A stretch of 64,000 nucleotides of DNA from Ecdyonurus torrentis (GCA_949318235.1 OX439137.1:9139181-9203180); one strand, 5' to 3'; shown: positions 1 to 14,345, numbered from the stretch's first letter. The notes: generated from the letters alone by a model not told the origin. Translations and numbers: made by a program.

Positions 1-1142
1 TCGTCTTTATGAAAAATAAATTATTACGTATAGTTGGACTAACATAAGAAAGAAACCTTTCTGTATTTTTAAAACGAAAACACATACGTTAAATCTTATA
101 ACTTTTTTATATTATGAATTTTCCTAATTTTGTATATAATTATTTTACTGCACACTAAAAAATTTCGTTAATAATCAACGGAATAGGTGTTATTTCGACG
201 GTTATAAGCGTCAGTTTTTAACGTTTCAAATATCAACCTTTATTGTATTGAAAAATCAACGCTTATGCTCAATTTCACTTTGAACGTTGATTTATATAAG
301 CATTAATAGAGTGAAATTTTTTAACTTAACGGAATCGGTTACATTTTTTTTTCTTTCGAAACTAGCACTACGGACTTCGAAAAAAAAAAGAACAAAAAAA
401 AAAAAAAAAAAAAAAAAAAGAGTCCCTGTCTTCAAATGGTACGGTTACATCTTTCGGTCACATTTTTACGGGACCATAGTGTAAACGCATCATTATTATT
501 ATTATTCAAAATAAGACGCATTTCTTTGTTTTATTTTCATTTTTTTAAGATATTCTATAACTCTATGTTAATTATACATGAAAAACTTCATACTGATACC
601 AGTACAACTGTACACCTAAACAATATTTATCGTTAATTTTAAATTTGTCATCTTTTATTTATATATAAAAAAGGATATGTTTATTTTTTTCCCCTTATGC
701 TGTCAATACAAGTATAAAATTCTTTACACGATTTAAAGATTAAAATTCATATGAGAGTGACATCATTTTATGTTTATAAAAAATAATAATAATAATAAAA
801 AAAATGTCATCACTTTAAGGGTTTTAAAAAGTAATAAGAAAGGTGGATCTCACTTTTGTAATTTACATTTCAATCTTCAATTTACAGCAGCACTTATTTA
901 TTCGTATAATATCGATTATAAATTTGCAAATAAAAATAATAATAAGTATAGGAGATAGGAGGGTACAGGTAAGCAGAACACAGTTTTAAAATTGTATTTT
1001 AAGCTGAAGCACGCTTTTTAAATAATATTTATAAAAAAATATAAATTATATAAAAAACATTGCGATTTTTATGGTTTATCAAATGTACATTACTATGTGT
1101 ATATTTTTATTTAATATTTGATTAGCTTGGTTCCATTGAGAG

Positions 1143-1146
<4 letters not shown>

Positions 1147-1206
<60 letters not shown>
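1147..1206. repeat. (AG)n microsatellite
   Basis: About 30 uninterrupted dinucleotide units. Confidence 0.97.
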
Positions 1207-1209
<3 letters not shown>

Positions 1210-1946
1210 ATAATAAAACTATTATAATAAATATTTTATAAATATTATGCGTATATTTTTGCATATTTTTTTAAAACGAAAATTTGACCAATGCTTCAAA
1301 GTTATACTGTATATGTATATAATACTCCATAAAAATTATATTTAAAAAGCAAAGAAATACAAATAAAAAATTCTATTGTTTTTATGTAATATATACTTCT
1401 TCAGTGTATAATAATGAATAAATATATATAAAAAAAATGTATTAAAATTTTGTTGCTAACATTATTCTTCAATGACATCACCAGGATACGGCTACCTTGA
1501 GTTGAGTGGGAAAACATGGCCCACGGCGCCACAATTTTGGTATAGGCGCACTCCTCTTCTTATAATACCATCTTTATAGCTATATACAGTATATAAAAAA
1601 AAATCCTAATTCATAATTAGTTATAAAATGAATAACGATATATTTAAAATTATTTTTTTATCGATCTATTGTTTCTAAGACTTTTTTTATCTGGTTCTAA
1701 CATCATATTACTGGCTTTTTTTATGTAAAATTTATAATTATTTAATCTGAGAGAGAGAGAGGTAATATTATATACAAAAATTTGAATATAACATACGTTA
1801 AAAGTTAAAATCCTCTGTGCGCTATAATAATTGTTACTTTTACATTCAACCTAAGGTTAATTGTTTACACTATTTCAGTTCTTCGTATGCGTATTTTTCT
1901 CATAAAAATTACATAATAGACAATAATTGGTGCGCATTTAGATTGA

Positions 1947-1996
1947 TGCAAATATGGATGTACTGTACAATACAGTACATCCTTATTTGCAAAAAT
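1947..1996. repeat. Short hairpin
   Basis: TTGCAAATAAGGATGTACTG and its inverse meet at a TGTACAATACAGTACA centre; stem of about 22 bp. Confidence 0.7.
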
Positions 1997-2658
1997 AAAT
2001 TAATAATAATAGTTGTTGTTTTTTGTGTCCCGTAATTTACTGATCTATATACTATATATTATGTTATATATTATAATTATAGTATTATAACGATATTAAT
2101 AATAACTGAAAATTTAGTTGATTGATATAAATTTATATTTCAACTGCGCAACCTAAATTTTTTCATGCTTTTTGAATGCTAAAAGTGTTCCTTGTTCATA
2201 TATTATTAATATGAATTATAGGCAATTTAAAAAATGTATTTTGTTTTTTCAATGTATACTGTATTAGTATTACATGTGCGTATTTGAGTTAAATATCATT
2301 ACATTATATCTATATACTGAATACTGAATATGTCAATGTAAATCAGTATAATTATAAGTAATGAAAGTAAGTAAGATTTCATGAAACAATAAACAATATA
2401 TTATATATCGGCGTAATAAGGAATCCCCTTGCACGAGACATATAGCGTAAACACAAAAGGTTTATAATAGAATGTTTTCAAAAATAATTTAATAAATATA
2501 AAAGAATAGAAGAAGAAATGGGGGAAAAAAAGTATGTTTGTTCTGATATCAGCAAACAATATCAAAGATTCGTTCTATAGCAAAATTTATAATTCAAGTA
2601 TTTGAAAATAATAACTTTAAAGTTAAATTTTACTTGGACCATTATGCTTGTCAAATTG

Positions 2659-2703
<45 letters not shown>

Positions 2704-2979
2704 TCTAGCCAAATTGTACGCGCGGAATCAAAATTTATTGAATAATCAAATTATCCATGGACCAGACTATATACCACTGGCGCCTTCCTACATTTTAAAA
2801 ATGTTTTGTTTTGAACATAAGTATAGATTTATCTTTTATATTATTATGTCTACGGTAAATTGATATCTTTTAGTAAAATCTCTCGCGCTTATAATTAAGA
2901 AACAAAATTTAAATACTTTTATACCACGCTTCTTTTTAACTTCTATGGAATAGATTAAAAACTGAACATATGTATACAT

Positions 2980-2984
<5 letters not shown>

Positions 2985-3067
<83 letters not shown>
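2985..3067. repeat. (TA)n microsatellite
   Basis: About 41 dinucleotide units. Confidence 0.97.
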
Positions 3068-3070
<3 letters not shown>

Positions 3071-3651
3071 GCCATTAACGTTCACACGAATAAGCAACAC
3101 ATTTAATATGCAGTAAATTTGATAATATTCAATTTTAAGGATTTTTTTTCTTCATATTATGCGCAATCAATTTTACTGCATAATGATATAATGCTAATTC
3201 TCTGTGTAAGCAAATAAGCCATATCAATTTTTAATTTTATTGCTCCATGCGTCAATATAGGCAATATCAACTTCACAACTTGTCATAAAATAAAAATAAT
3301 AATAATGATATAAATAATGACTTGTTAACACGATGCAATAAATTTAATTGCAAGGAATCGCCATTGAAAAGCATTAAAAATAATATATACCCAGGCAAGT
3401 TTACTGCACGTGAAAAGTAAATTTTTCTTTTATTTCCACTCTCGACCTATACAATTCTATATAATATTGAGCAATATTAATGAAGGATGCAAGTTTATTG
3501 CCTTTTTTTTTTTTTTTTTTTTTTTTCAAAAGCAGGAATAATTTTATAAATTGTCCTCAATATACAACATTAAAATTTATTTTTAGGTAACTTATTCCAA
3601 AATATAGTGATTTTGCAGTAGTTTTATTTCTTTACTGTTAATAGGGAAAAG

Positions 3652-3962
3652 TATAGGGTGGTTTCAATCGCATGTTAAAGTCGACGTCATAAGTGAGTAC
3701 TAAATAACATTGGCCGGTATAGGAAAATGACACATTTTGCCAGTTTAAAAATACTTCCCAATTTTTTTGGAGAGCATTGATGCTGTTAACAGGTTGAATT
3801 AGTACCTCAAGTATGCAGTAAAAATAATAATGACCAAAAAATATATATATTTCCAAAGAAAATAGCCAAAAACTACGTTTGTCCTATACTGAGCAATGTT
3901 ATTCATTACTCAAGAAGAGCATCGAAAAGCATTCAGAATGACGTCATGCGCACACACCCTTA
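3652..3962 (+). mobile_element. Family 8 MITE (TATAGGGTG ends), copy 1
   Basis: 311 bp, starts TATAGGGTGG, ends CACACACCCTTA. Contains GAGAGCATTGATGCTGTTAA and GAGCAATGTTATTCATTACT, both shared with four other copies. Confidence 0.8.
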
Positions 3963-4326
3963 CAAACTTTTTGCTGCACATCATATCAAGCTAACATTTT
4001 TATATTACAGTAACTCTTCAGCCTCTCTTTTCGTGTTCAAAAATGCATTTATTGGGACTTAACTGTTGTAATAATAAAGCAATAAAATTATACGTGAATT
4101 ATAATATACTGTATTAATATTTAAAATAAAATTATAAATTAATGTATATCTGTGGACCAGCATAAATAAAGTCACATGTTTAAAAATGTGAATGATAATA
4201 TTTTTATTTTCAGACGTAAACACCATAAAATATGTCTAAATGTGTCTACATTTTTGCGTATTTGATAATTTACTAATGTTGTAAGTACACCACTTTAATA
4301 AATTATAGTATCTGAATATAACGGAC

Positions 4327-4358
<32 letters not shown>

Positions 4359-4954
4359 CTAAAATCCTAATCGTTCCAATTACGCAAATTCGATATACCG
4401 TAAAACTTCATTTTTTATATATATTTTATTGATTTGCAAATCGAAATACTTTCAAAAATATTGTTACGATACAGAAAGTTGGCGCCGTCTATGTCTCATA
4501 AAATTCAGTATTTTATATAAGACGCATATAACTGAAATGTATATAATTATAAGATAATGTTATGAGGTTATTATATGCATATACATATAGTAGAAATGTT
4601 TATTTATAATAGTTCATTAAAATTTAAAACAAATAGTTTATATATAGTTTTATAACTCTTATAATAATTTTTAACTAAGAATAAAACTAACCTGCCTCAA
4701 AATTTATACAATAAAAACGTTTAATTCTATTATTGTTTGTAATATAGTTATGGAAAATAGCTCTGTTTTTATGAAATCTATTTGTATAATTGTATAAAAA
4801 TAATGCATCTTATTTATTATTTAAAAATATAGGATAAAATTAGGTAAATATCATGCAAATTACCCGGATTTTGATGTATATTAAAAATTTAACATTATTT
4901 TTTGGATTGAAAGCTCTATTTTTTTTTTTTTTTTTTTTTTTTTTATGAAAATGT

Positions 4955-5264
4955 TTAAAGAGCCCCTGGCCTCAAAAACAATTTTCCTCTCGAAATCATG
5001 AAATAGGACTATTATACATACACAGTGACACATATTTTGTGCCTTAACCCTTTAGTACTGTAACAAACTAGAGAGTAAACTTGTAAAGTAGGCAACCCGC
5101 GCTACAATTTCTATTGTAGACCCGGAATTGATAACGTCATGAATTCCTAAAGTTGCCTACTTTACAGTTTTTCAACCCCAGTTTGTGAGGCTACAGAAGG
5201 GTTGAAGGATATAATATTTATGATTAATGGTCCCATCTCATGTTTCATGCCAGGAACCCTTTAA
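4955..5264 (+). mobile_element. TTAA-MITE family 2, copy 1
   Basis: Begins TTAAAGAGCCCCTGGCCTC; the reverse complement of its right end begins TTAAAGGGTTCCTGGC. The centre is itself nearly palindromic (CAACCCGCGCTACAATTTC region). Confidence 0.8.
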
Positions 5265-5459
5265 AGGAATAGACCAGAGAAAAACACAAGCATTTGTATC
5301 ACAAAACACTTGATGGGGTTTACATAAATAACATTAGTTTGTATCAGTGTATGTAGGCTATATTAACATTCTGGTAAAAATTGTCAACAGTTTTGAAGAT
5401 CCCATTTCGTGTTTATTCATTAAAAAGCACATGTTGTTTTATGTGGTCTATGGCTTTAA
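5261..5459 (+). mobile_element. TTAA-MITE family 1, copy A (internally deleted)
   Basis: Starts TTAAAGGAATAGACC and ends GGTCTATGGCTTTAA. Compared with the 331-350 bp copies, the GC-richer centre is missing. Its first TTAA is also the last TTAA of the neighbouring family 2 element. Confidence 0.8.
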
Positions 5460-5732
5460 GCTTTTAATTTTGGTCATCATGATTTTAAAAGGAGGTAAAG
5501 TATTTTTTCTTATACGAGTATGCAGAGAAATTAGAATATAATTTTTAATTTTATTATATTATGCACTAAAGTGAATTATATGCAGAAAAAATATATATTA
5601 TATTCCAAAATGTAATAATGGCCTCTTAACATGGGGCAATATACGGAAATAAAAAATAGTTATTGACTCACAGTTCATTATAGTAACAATGAGAGAGACC
5701 AAATAAATTAAGTTTTGGGTAATTTCGTTTCA

Positions 5733-5999
5733 TATTCTAAAATATTAATTGTCCTGAAATGATATAATATGCAAATTTCTAATTTTTCATTTCTTTAAAT
5801 ATTTTTAATTAATTTTCGAACCTCAAAATGATGTCATCAAAGTTGGTAACTCTTTAACACACACATCACACACATGCATAAGTTACCGACTGTGACGTCA
5901 TTTTTCAATTTTTATAATTTAATTAAAAATACTTAATGAACTCAAAAATTAGTCATGCACATATCAATTAATTCAAGATATAGTTCTCTTTTAGAATAT
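5733..5999. mobile_element. Family 7 foldback MITE, copy
   Basis: Ends ATTCTAAAA and TTTTAGAAT. Internal mirrored TTTTTAATTAATTTT and TGATGTCA/TGACGTCA, with a CACATGCATAA centre matching the insertion point used in the 51-kb copy. Confidence 0.75.
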
Positions 6000-6535
6000 G
6001 CAATAAAATTACTTTTTTTTTTTTTTTTTTTTTTGTATTCCTATAATAAGAGTTACAAAAGGGGATTGTTATGGTCTTGTCATAATATATTCATATCCAA
6101 ATTATACATGCAATTGGGGGGAGGGGGGGGGGAAATACCAAAAATTTATATTAAAGAAACTGTGACATCAAAATTTATTCTTATTGCCTTTCAAAAATTC
6201 TATGCAATACGTATTATTGATGTAATAATATTTTATCATTTTAATTTAATGCGTGCATTTTAAATGCAATGAAACTTGCTATCACATTTGTTAATTAAAG
6301 TATCCGTATATAAATGAAATGTATTTCCTTATCAAGCAATTAATGAATTTTATACCACGTACTGTGCCGAGTCTGATGCATACATATATGCAATAAATTT
6401 TATGCTTTTTAATAGATTATATACATGCAATTACATTAAATATATTATTATTGCAACGGTGTGTATACAAGCCATTACATACATATTGAAATTAAAAGTG
6501 TTTATATATTCCCTTTTTTTTCTGAGCGTATAGTA

Positions 6536-6834
6536 TATACACTTTAAAAATAGGTGCATTACTTTAGTTACGAATCTTAACTTATTTAAGATATACACTT
6601 TTAAGTTATTATGAGTAGCTAAAATAATGTATTTTAGCAAGTTGTTAAAAATAGCTAATTTAAGTTGTTTTAAGTTTTTAAAGGTTTTTAAAGCTATTTC
6701 AAGTTAAATTAGCTATTTTTAATAATTTGATAAAATGCATTATTTTAGCTAATAACGTAAAAGTGTATATCTTAAATAAGTTAGGATTCGTAACTAAAGT
6801 AATGCACCAGTTTTTAGAGTGTATAAGCAAGCCA
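6536..6834. mobile_element. 299-bp foldback element
   Basis: Ends TATACACT / AGTGTATA; arms include GGTGCATTACTTTAGTTACG and AACTTATTTAAGATATACAC with inverses on the other side. Confidence 0.83.
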
Positions 6835-7149
6835 CGTGTCTTCAAAAGCTCTATAATATTATACCGTCATAACAAATAAAAAAATGCATAATAAAACTAC
6901 ATTATACTTAGGCCGTATTATATTATATATTATATCAGACTATAATAAAAATGTTTTTGAATGCATTAATTCACACAAAGCTCTTTAACCTTGAGTTAAT
7001 TTATTTATGTATATAATAAAAGATATGCACATTTTTTTTTATTTGCTTTGAATATTGCTAAATTGAATTTACTTTGGAAACTATCAATATAATACAGTAG
7101 TTAAGGATTTTTGTATTTTTATTAATAAAGGTTGGCGGAGAATAGAGTT

Positions 7150-7499
7150 TTAAAGCCATAGACCACATAAAACAACATGTGCTTTTTAAAGACTAAACAC
7201 GAAATGAGATCTTCAAAACTGTTGACAATTTTTACCAGAATGTAAATGTAGCCCCACGAGAGAGCGTGAAAATACTGTAAAGTATATTATGCAATTTAAG
7301 TGACTATTCATGTTTATGACGTCAGAAACATGCAAAAATTAGTATAAAAATGTTGTGCGGGTTGCATAAATTGAATTTTCTGATCACTGCTATGGGGCTA
7401 CTGTTGGGTTTTGAGACAAACTAATGTTATTTATGTAAATCCCATCAAATGTTTTGTGATATATAAATGCTTATGTTTTTCTCTGGTCTATTCCTTTAA
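7150..7499 (-). mobile_element. TTAA-MITE family 1, copy B
   Basis: 350 bp, inverted relative to the others. Same ends (TTAAAGCCATAGACC and GGTCTATTCCTTTAA) and the same interior, including TGTTTCTGACGTCATAAAC-like words. Confidence 0.85.
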
Positions 7500-8339
7500 G
7501 AATTTCAAAAAAAGTGCATTTTTATTGATATAATAAAGGTTAGCGGAGAAAAAAGAATTTAAAGGATTCTCTAGCGGTGAATTCTCACGAGGTGGAGCCT
7601 CATGGAAAAACAGGGCCAGTTTTCTATTCTTTGCATAGCGAACCTATGCATTATGAAGCTTTTTGTTGTTGATAACACTATACTGCATCGAGGCCGTAAT
7701 ATTTAAATGATGGATATTATATTCTCGACAATAATTTAACGTGTTTTATAAGAAAATTTTTGAGAAATTTCCATCTCCATTAGTAATCGATTAAAAATAA
7801 AAATAATACCCAAATCTGGAGGATATAATTATGTATTAAATTTGTGTCATGCAGAAGGTTGCAATTTTGGAAAAAAATTAATGTATCGCCCACAGATATC
7901 GCCCATTTTAGATGCGACGATTCTTGGTAAAATAAACGATTATTTAAGAATAATCGAACTATAAAATCTCACATATATATAATATTGCACTTTTATAGTT
8001 TATAAACACCTGTTATAATCAGTAATCACCAATATAGTCTGCATATATCACACGTTTTACTCACACTCACCTTGGCTTATAAGTGAGAAATAAAAAATTA
8101 TTGACCCCAGGCATGCAGTTCATAATAATAATAAAGAAATACGACCAGATGTTGTTGTCATAAAATGAAGAAATAAATAAATAATATAACAAAAGGAATG
8201 GTTTTTTTTTCCTTTATAGTTTATATGTTTGCCCATAATATAATATGATAATACAAATTTATGACTGAGCAATTAAGAGTATACAAATGTACTAACAATA
8301 ATTATTGCAAACTAAGTTCCATGTGAGAAAATTGATTTG

Positions 8340-8489
8340 ATAATGTATGGATAAAGTACAGTTTGAAACAATGGAGGTTATCGAATTAAAAAAATTCTTG
8401 AAAATTTTCCAATGGCTTAAAACACGTAAAAATAAGCCTAGTATTTCTCATGTAAATTTCTCCGAAATCGGAGTAATTTTCTCAAAAAT

Positions 8490-8526
<37 letters not shown>

Positions 8527-8625
8527 TTTTTCCCCATAAGCGTAATGTTAAATTAGGGGACCCTTAGCTTTCCCCACGTCTCCCCGCGCGCTAAACCGAT
8601 AAGCTCCATTTAATATATATATAAA
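8340..8625 (+). mobile_element. Family 10 dispersed repeat, copy 1
   Basis: Contains TTAGGGGACCCTTAGCTTTC-type and CCCCGCGCGCT words after a poly-A run. The same sequence appears inverted at 25125-25380. Confidence 0.75.
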
Positions 8626-8779
8626 AAAGCTCGATATACTATATTTTAATCCATTTAGAAAGTTACTTTATGGATCTAGATTATTTTAAAATTTCATTAT
8701 AATCAGTATATTCGTCATAATTTTTCTTAAATATACGTCTTCAAAGCATTTAAAAATGCATATGTTATAATTATTTTTA

Positions 8780-8861
8780 AGCTTTGTATTTTAATTTTAG
8801 ATATAGTTACATATTATTAATTAATATGTATAGCTATATCTAAAATTAAATTACAAAGCAT
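8780..8861. repeat. Inverted repeat (hairpin)
   Basis: GCTTTGTATTTTAATTTTAG and its near-exact inverse flank a TTAATTAA-type centre; stem of about 38 bp. Confidence 0.8.
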
Positions 8862-9417
8862 TATTATTATATACTGTTTATAAATAATTATAATTTTAAT
8901 CCTAGTTTTAATTTTGGTATATACATAGCATTTCATTTTCATAATACACATGTGCAGAATCATATTTAATTATATATTTCGTCTCATTCACATACAATAA
9001 TTTTTTTCTTCTTTGAATTCTATTCTTTTCTCCAAATTTTGTTCTAATTTTGTGTAAAATTAACTTGCTATATTTAAACGACGAACTTTTTTTTATTTTT
9101 TTTTATTTTTATATATATTTTTTTAATTGCTGCGTTTATACGTAGCCGAAAAAATAAAGTGCAAGATTCGCAATAAGAATAAAAAGATCCATCTGGATGT
9201 TGGTGCACTAAATTATATAAGCAAAGGAATAATAAGTCTCTCTGTACTGTATATTTTAAACAATTATTTCAAACATAATATTTTTAGAAAAATAAAATAT
9301 AGTTTAATCTATGATAAAAGTATACGAAAATATACATTAAATCTTTGATAAAAGTAAACATTTTTGGCACACCTAAATTACTGCATAGTATAATATATAT
9401 ATACGAATTTAATTTAA

Positions 9418-9585
9418 TTATCGTAGTAAGTATAATATACATATAACTTTCATTACATGTTTACGTTTTAAAAACAGTTTTTTTTTTATATACAATAAGA
9501 ATACGAAAAAGACAAGTGTTTCAATTGCATAATAGTCCCTCACAGGTGTTCTATAAAAGAAATTCTTTATAGTTTTGTGATCTAC
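9418..9585 (-). CDS. Possible membrane-anchor exon (weak candidate)
   Basis: Follows a good acceptor (TATGTTTTCAG) and is open for 55 codons to a stop, or to an unseen internal donor. The frame entered in phase 0 reads VDHKTIKNFFYRTPVRDYYA, then a hydrophobic segment ETLVFFVFLLYI followed by many lysines. This looks like a transmembrane helix with a cytosolic basic flank. The phase fits the signal-peptide exon at 23815-23693, but the 14-kb gap and lack of homology leave the link speculative. Confidence 0.2.
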   Translation of the reverse strand, partial: VDHKTIKNFFYRTPVRDYYAIETLVFFVFLLYIKKKLFLKRKHVMKVICILYLLR

Positions 9586-10219
9586 CTGAAAACATAAAAA
9601 TCTTCTTCTTCTTTTTTCCAACTAATTTATATACTACAACTTAACATAATAGTAACTACTAATTCTAAATTATTGCATAATTTATTAAATAAATAAATTT
9701 ACTTATAGTAGTTTTTATATAATAAAGATCAGGTTTAGAAAACTATTATCTTTTTTTTTTTTTTTTTTTACCCCACTTATTATTTTTTTAAGTGTCAGAG
9801 GGGGTGATTTTTTTTTTCTTTACCTGACGCATTGTATTCGTATTAGAAAATCCCTACTCGACTTTTTACCTTTATTTACTAGACACACCTGGGATTTTCA
9901 AGAGTTTTTTTTTTCGAGTCTTGCTAGCCAGCATGGCACCAAAATATACTAAACAGAGAATATTATAGAGCAGTACCAACTTAGTTTTTTGAAAATTAGA
10001 ATGTACATAAAAATAATTAAGTGAATTACCTATTTAACTGGCACAATTAAATTATACATAAATAATATATTTTTCATCGCTACCACGAGAAAAGAATTTC
10101 GATTACAAATTTGCTTTTGTGATACGTACGTACATGAAACGACGAACAATAAAGAATTTTGCTGTAGAAATGGATTTAATATGATATTATAACATTTCTT
10201 AAATATCCATGAATAGTGA

Positions 10220-10515
10220 ATAGACCGGTTGCACTCATATTTAAGAGCCGCCATTTTGCTGGTTATGAACACATAGGCCAGCATAGGATAAACGTCATTT
10301 TTATTTTTTTAATAGCAAAAGAAGCTTCAAACCTCAACCAAAGACTTATTTCTAGCTCCTAATAAGCTCGAAGAACATGAGAAAAATTCGTCCAGTTAAA
10401 ATAAACTCTTATATTAAGTGAAAAATTAGAAGAAATGATGTTTCCCCTATGCTGGACAATACATTAGGCACCACAAACATGGTGACAAAGCGCAAGGATG
10501 TGAAAGGGGTCTATA
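10220..10515 (+). mobile_element. Family 6 TA-type MITE, copy 1
   Basis: About 296 bp, ends (A)TAGACCGGTTGCACTCA and GTGAAAGGGGTCTATA. Interior words CCTATGCTGGACAATACAT and TCTAGCTCCTAATAAGCTC. It holds the intact TTAA site used by the nested insertion in the 15-kb copy. Confidence 0.82.
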
Positions 10516-10810
10516 CTCAAATAGTACACATAACTTATTACTACTATTATAGTATAATACTAGTATTATACTATACTAATATTATATCTGATTTTATATT
10601 AAATTTTTCTAGATTTTTTAATTATGATTACTCATTTCTAGATTCTAAAATGCCTTTCAGTGGATTTTCTTATAATTATACATTTTCTTATTGATAATAT
10701 ACATTATCATTTATATAATTTGAAATTTGAATATAAAACTGGTTTACAATTATTGTTCTTACCATTAAAGCAATCTATAGATCTATATACATTAAAAAAA
10801 AAAAAAAAAA

Positions 10811-10892
10811 GAAGAAGAAGAAGAAGAAGAAGAAGAAGAAGAAGAAGAAGAAGAAGAAGAAGAAGAAGAAGAAGAAGAAGAAGAAGAAGAAG
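10811..10892. repeat. (GAA)n trinucleotide array
   Basis: About 27 units after a poly-A run; the poly-arginine frame across it is an artefact. Confidence 0.97.
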
Positions 10893-12088
10893 GACGAACA
10901 GCGTAGAGTTGTATAATAAAAATTAACCCTCGTAATTTTTCGTGTATATGTGAAAATTAAATTAGTTTACTTTTAATGAAGGAAAATATTTAGTTTTCTT
11001 GTATGGTCTTGTTCATAATACAGAGCTATAAAAATTGTATTGAATTAAATTTGAACTTGCAAACTTTAATATAATAATGTGTAATTTATACACTGCAAGG
11101 CTAATATAATTATAAAGAAGTCTGTATATAATAATAGATGATTTCCTATACATAAAAAAAGAGAGATAAAACAAAACTAAAAACTAAAAAACAAGCAAAA
11201 AAAAAAAAAAAAAAAATGTGGTCAACTTTTGTAATTTTGAAACAAAAATTACTTATAATGTTAAAATAATCAGTTTTCAATTTATATAATAATAATTAAG
11301 GGCTTTTATTGGGTGAAATCAGGCTATACAAACCTCCCAATTGTTTTACAGTTATCAGTATACAGTCAGTTACAATATTTAAGTTTAATAGAAAAAAGTT
11401 CATAAAATAATGTTCATGACTGTATATATTATTAATAATTTTATTAATTTTCATATAATAATAATTTAATGCACTGTACTATAGAATATAAAAATAATTA
11501 ATTTTTTAGATGAATGAGTGTTGGATTATATTTCACACAACCTATATAATTATAATAAAATCATACAAGTTCTCCACACAGGCATCAATAATATGCGTAT
11601 TTTTGTTACAAAAATAATTTATTAATTATTTTCACACTAAAAGAGATTTTTAATTTTAACTATAGTTGGCCTCACTTGTAAATTTTTATAAATTTACTTT
11701 AAATTTCTCTCTCTCTCTCTCTCTCTCTCTTAATTACTATTCACACAAATATGTATCATGGTAAATTTGATATTGAAAACCAATGAATACAATAAACTTA
11801 AACTAAAATTTTTCAAGGTGTAGTATAGATTATAATTATACACTATATGAGAAAATTAGTTTCTTTTCTAGAAGTTAAAAAATAATATAAGCGGCATATA
11901 AAGTTATGTAGTATAAAGTATAACTGTGGCCAAAAGTCATAATTTTTTAAAATAAAGTTAATGTGATTCGAAATATGACCAAAACCTACAATTTTGTAAC
12001 CATAGACACGAAAATAGACTAACAAATTTAATGTAATTATCTTTTATTGTGGACATTAATCGGGGAGTAGTGCACGCGGGAAAAAAAC

Positions 12089-12444
12089 TTAAGCTTCTAG
12101 GCGGGCTCCTGGCCTCAAAAAATTAAGTCAAAAACGTAAAAATCATGAGATGGGACAATTTTTCACACACATATTATATCACTCAACCCTTCTGTATCCT
12201 CACAAACTGGGGTTGAAAAACTGTAAAGTATATAGGCAACTTTAGGAATTCATGACGTCATCAATTCCGGGTCTACAATAGAAATTGTAGCGCGGGTTGC
12301 CTACTTTACAAGTTTTCTCCCTAATTTGTAAGAGTAATGAAGGGTTAAGGCACAAAATATGTATACTGTATTTTTAATATTCGTATCTCATGATTTATCG
12401 TTGAGAGGAAATTTGTTTTTGAGGCCTGTACAGGGGCCTTTTAA
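12089..12444 (-). mobile_element. TTAA-MITE family 2, copy 2
   Basis: Inverted copy of the element at 4955-5264, sharing AATTCCGGGTCTACAATAG and neighbouring words. The right boundary is clear (GGGGCCTTTTAA); the left boundary is less certain. Confidence 0.75.
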
Positions 12445-12864
12445 TTTCATTATCCTTTAGCATATTGGACGCAATTCATCAATGCATCAATCACCCAGGC
12501 CTTATAGAATACTTATAAGTTAATTCCATGCTTAGAAATCCTAGGATTCCTAAGGCCTTTATACTTTATATAGGGTTAAGGTTAGGTAATCTAGGTGTTT
12601 TGGGGAATCACAAACCATGTTTTTAGGCTTTTTGTTTATGTATTTTATAAATATATATTTTGGAAACATTTTAAGCATTTTTCATAACCGATAACTTCCA
12701 TTTTTCTTCTATAAATTTTAACTCTTATAATTAATTGTTTAAACAATGCTTTATATAAGTACATTATTAGTGCGGGTATCCTTTTATACACCGGCATTTT
12801 TTAAAACAAAAGACTCACCTGTAATACTAGTAAATAGTAACGTAACAATATTTAGTGATGGTTT

Positions 12865-12895
<31 letters not shown>

Positions 12896-12945
12896 GGGGC
12901 AAAAGTATAAGCAAACAACTATGTAACTACCATACACATAAGAAG

Positions 12946-12989
<44 letters not shown>

Positions 12990-14345
12990 GCGGTCCGACG
13001 CGCGGCTACTTTAGCTCCAAGAAAAGAAGGAATTCTTGTTTCATTTTTTTTTTCTTTTCTTTTCCAATATCCACATTCTTTACTTGTCGGCCTCGCGAGA
13101 GAATCTTTTTTTTTTTTTTTTTTTTTTTTAATTCTTGTTGAAAAATAACAAAATAACGCTTTTATTTCCTTATCAAACTTTTTTTATTTGCAAAGTATTT
13201 TATTCTCATTTTTATTCTGTGCACAACATATTATACATCAGAGATCTTTCAAAATGTTTTTAACTTAGTTTTATTTATTTATTCTTGCACTTAAAATTGT
13301 TAACTAGTTTTAAACTTAAAAAAATAAAATATAAAAAAATAAAAATAAATAAAATTAAAATATCATCATATACGTAGGGATAAAATATTAAATATATCAC
13401 ATCTATAAATAGGGTATCATAAACTTTAATTAACTTAATGTTAACTTAGACTTTATTTGTCTTATCGGTTGCAGAGAAAAAAAAATGCTAAATTGTCACC
13501 AATTAAAAAATTGCTAAAATTACACATATATAAGCTATTAATGATTTTTAATTGTCAAAAATACAGTTTAAACCACACAGTAAAAGTAATGGAGATTTAT
13601 AAAAACAGGATTAATTTCCCTATAGAAAATTAATTATGCTTATAAAATAACGTCTGTCCTATATGCTCATGGGCAATATATTTTTATATACATAAACATG
13701 GCACCAGAGCGAAATATCATGCAAACAAGCCTTTTTTTTTTCACCCCTTTATACGTTTATTGGCAACGTTACAGCAAATGCATGCAAAGTGTCTGTAGTT
13801 TTTTTTTTTTTTTTTTTTTTTTTTGTGTGAACAGATGTAACATTGAATCTTATATACAATAAACAATTAAACTTTACGTAATAGACAATTTACAATGACT
13901 TATGTCGATTCTAAATTTAACTTGCACGTATATATAGCATACAAAGTATAAAGACGTACACACGTATATATGCGTTAGTGATTATACAATGTGTACAGTA
14001 TAGTAAATTAGACGAATTCAAATTGTTTGAATTAAGTTCGCTGTACGATTCTTTTCCTTCTTGTTTAAAGTGATGTGCTATATTTATATGTATAGAAGAA
14101 AAAGAGAATATTTTTTTGTTTATTCAGTTTAGTTGCATAATATAATGAACGGAGATTTATAATGAAATGAACTCATGAACTAATACTTTTTTTAAGCACT
14201 TATATTTGAAGAATTTTTTAATTTAATTTTATTCCTGATATAAATAAAAAAACTTGCTATAAATTAGTTTTGAAAAATATAAAAATTAACTCTAAAATCT
14301 AAAACTAATTTATTTATAATTTTATATAGGGTATATTTTAAGCAC

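Larger units (their letters stand above)
1..9417. other. Gene-poor AT-rich DNA, repeats only
   Basis: No exon with homology was recognised. It contains (AG)n at 1147-1206, (TA)n at 2985-3067, many poly-A/T runs and several inverted-repeat elements, listed separately. A GC-richer patch at 1480-1560 and one at 7570-7700 are unexplained. Confidence 0.6.

Noticed and set aside
10660..10926. 88-codon plus-strand frame with a poly-arginine run
   Set aside because: It is the (GAA)n array after a poly-A run, with no coding character outside it.
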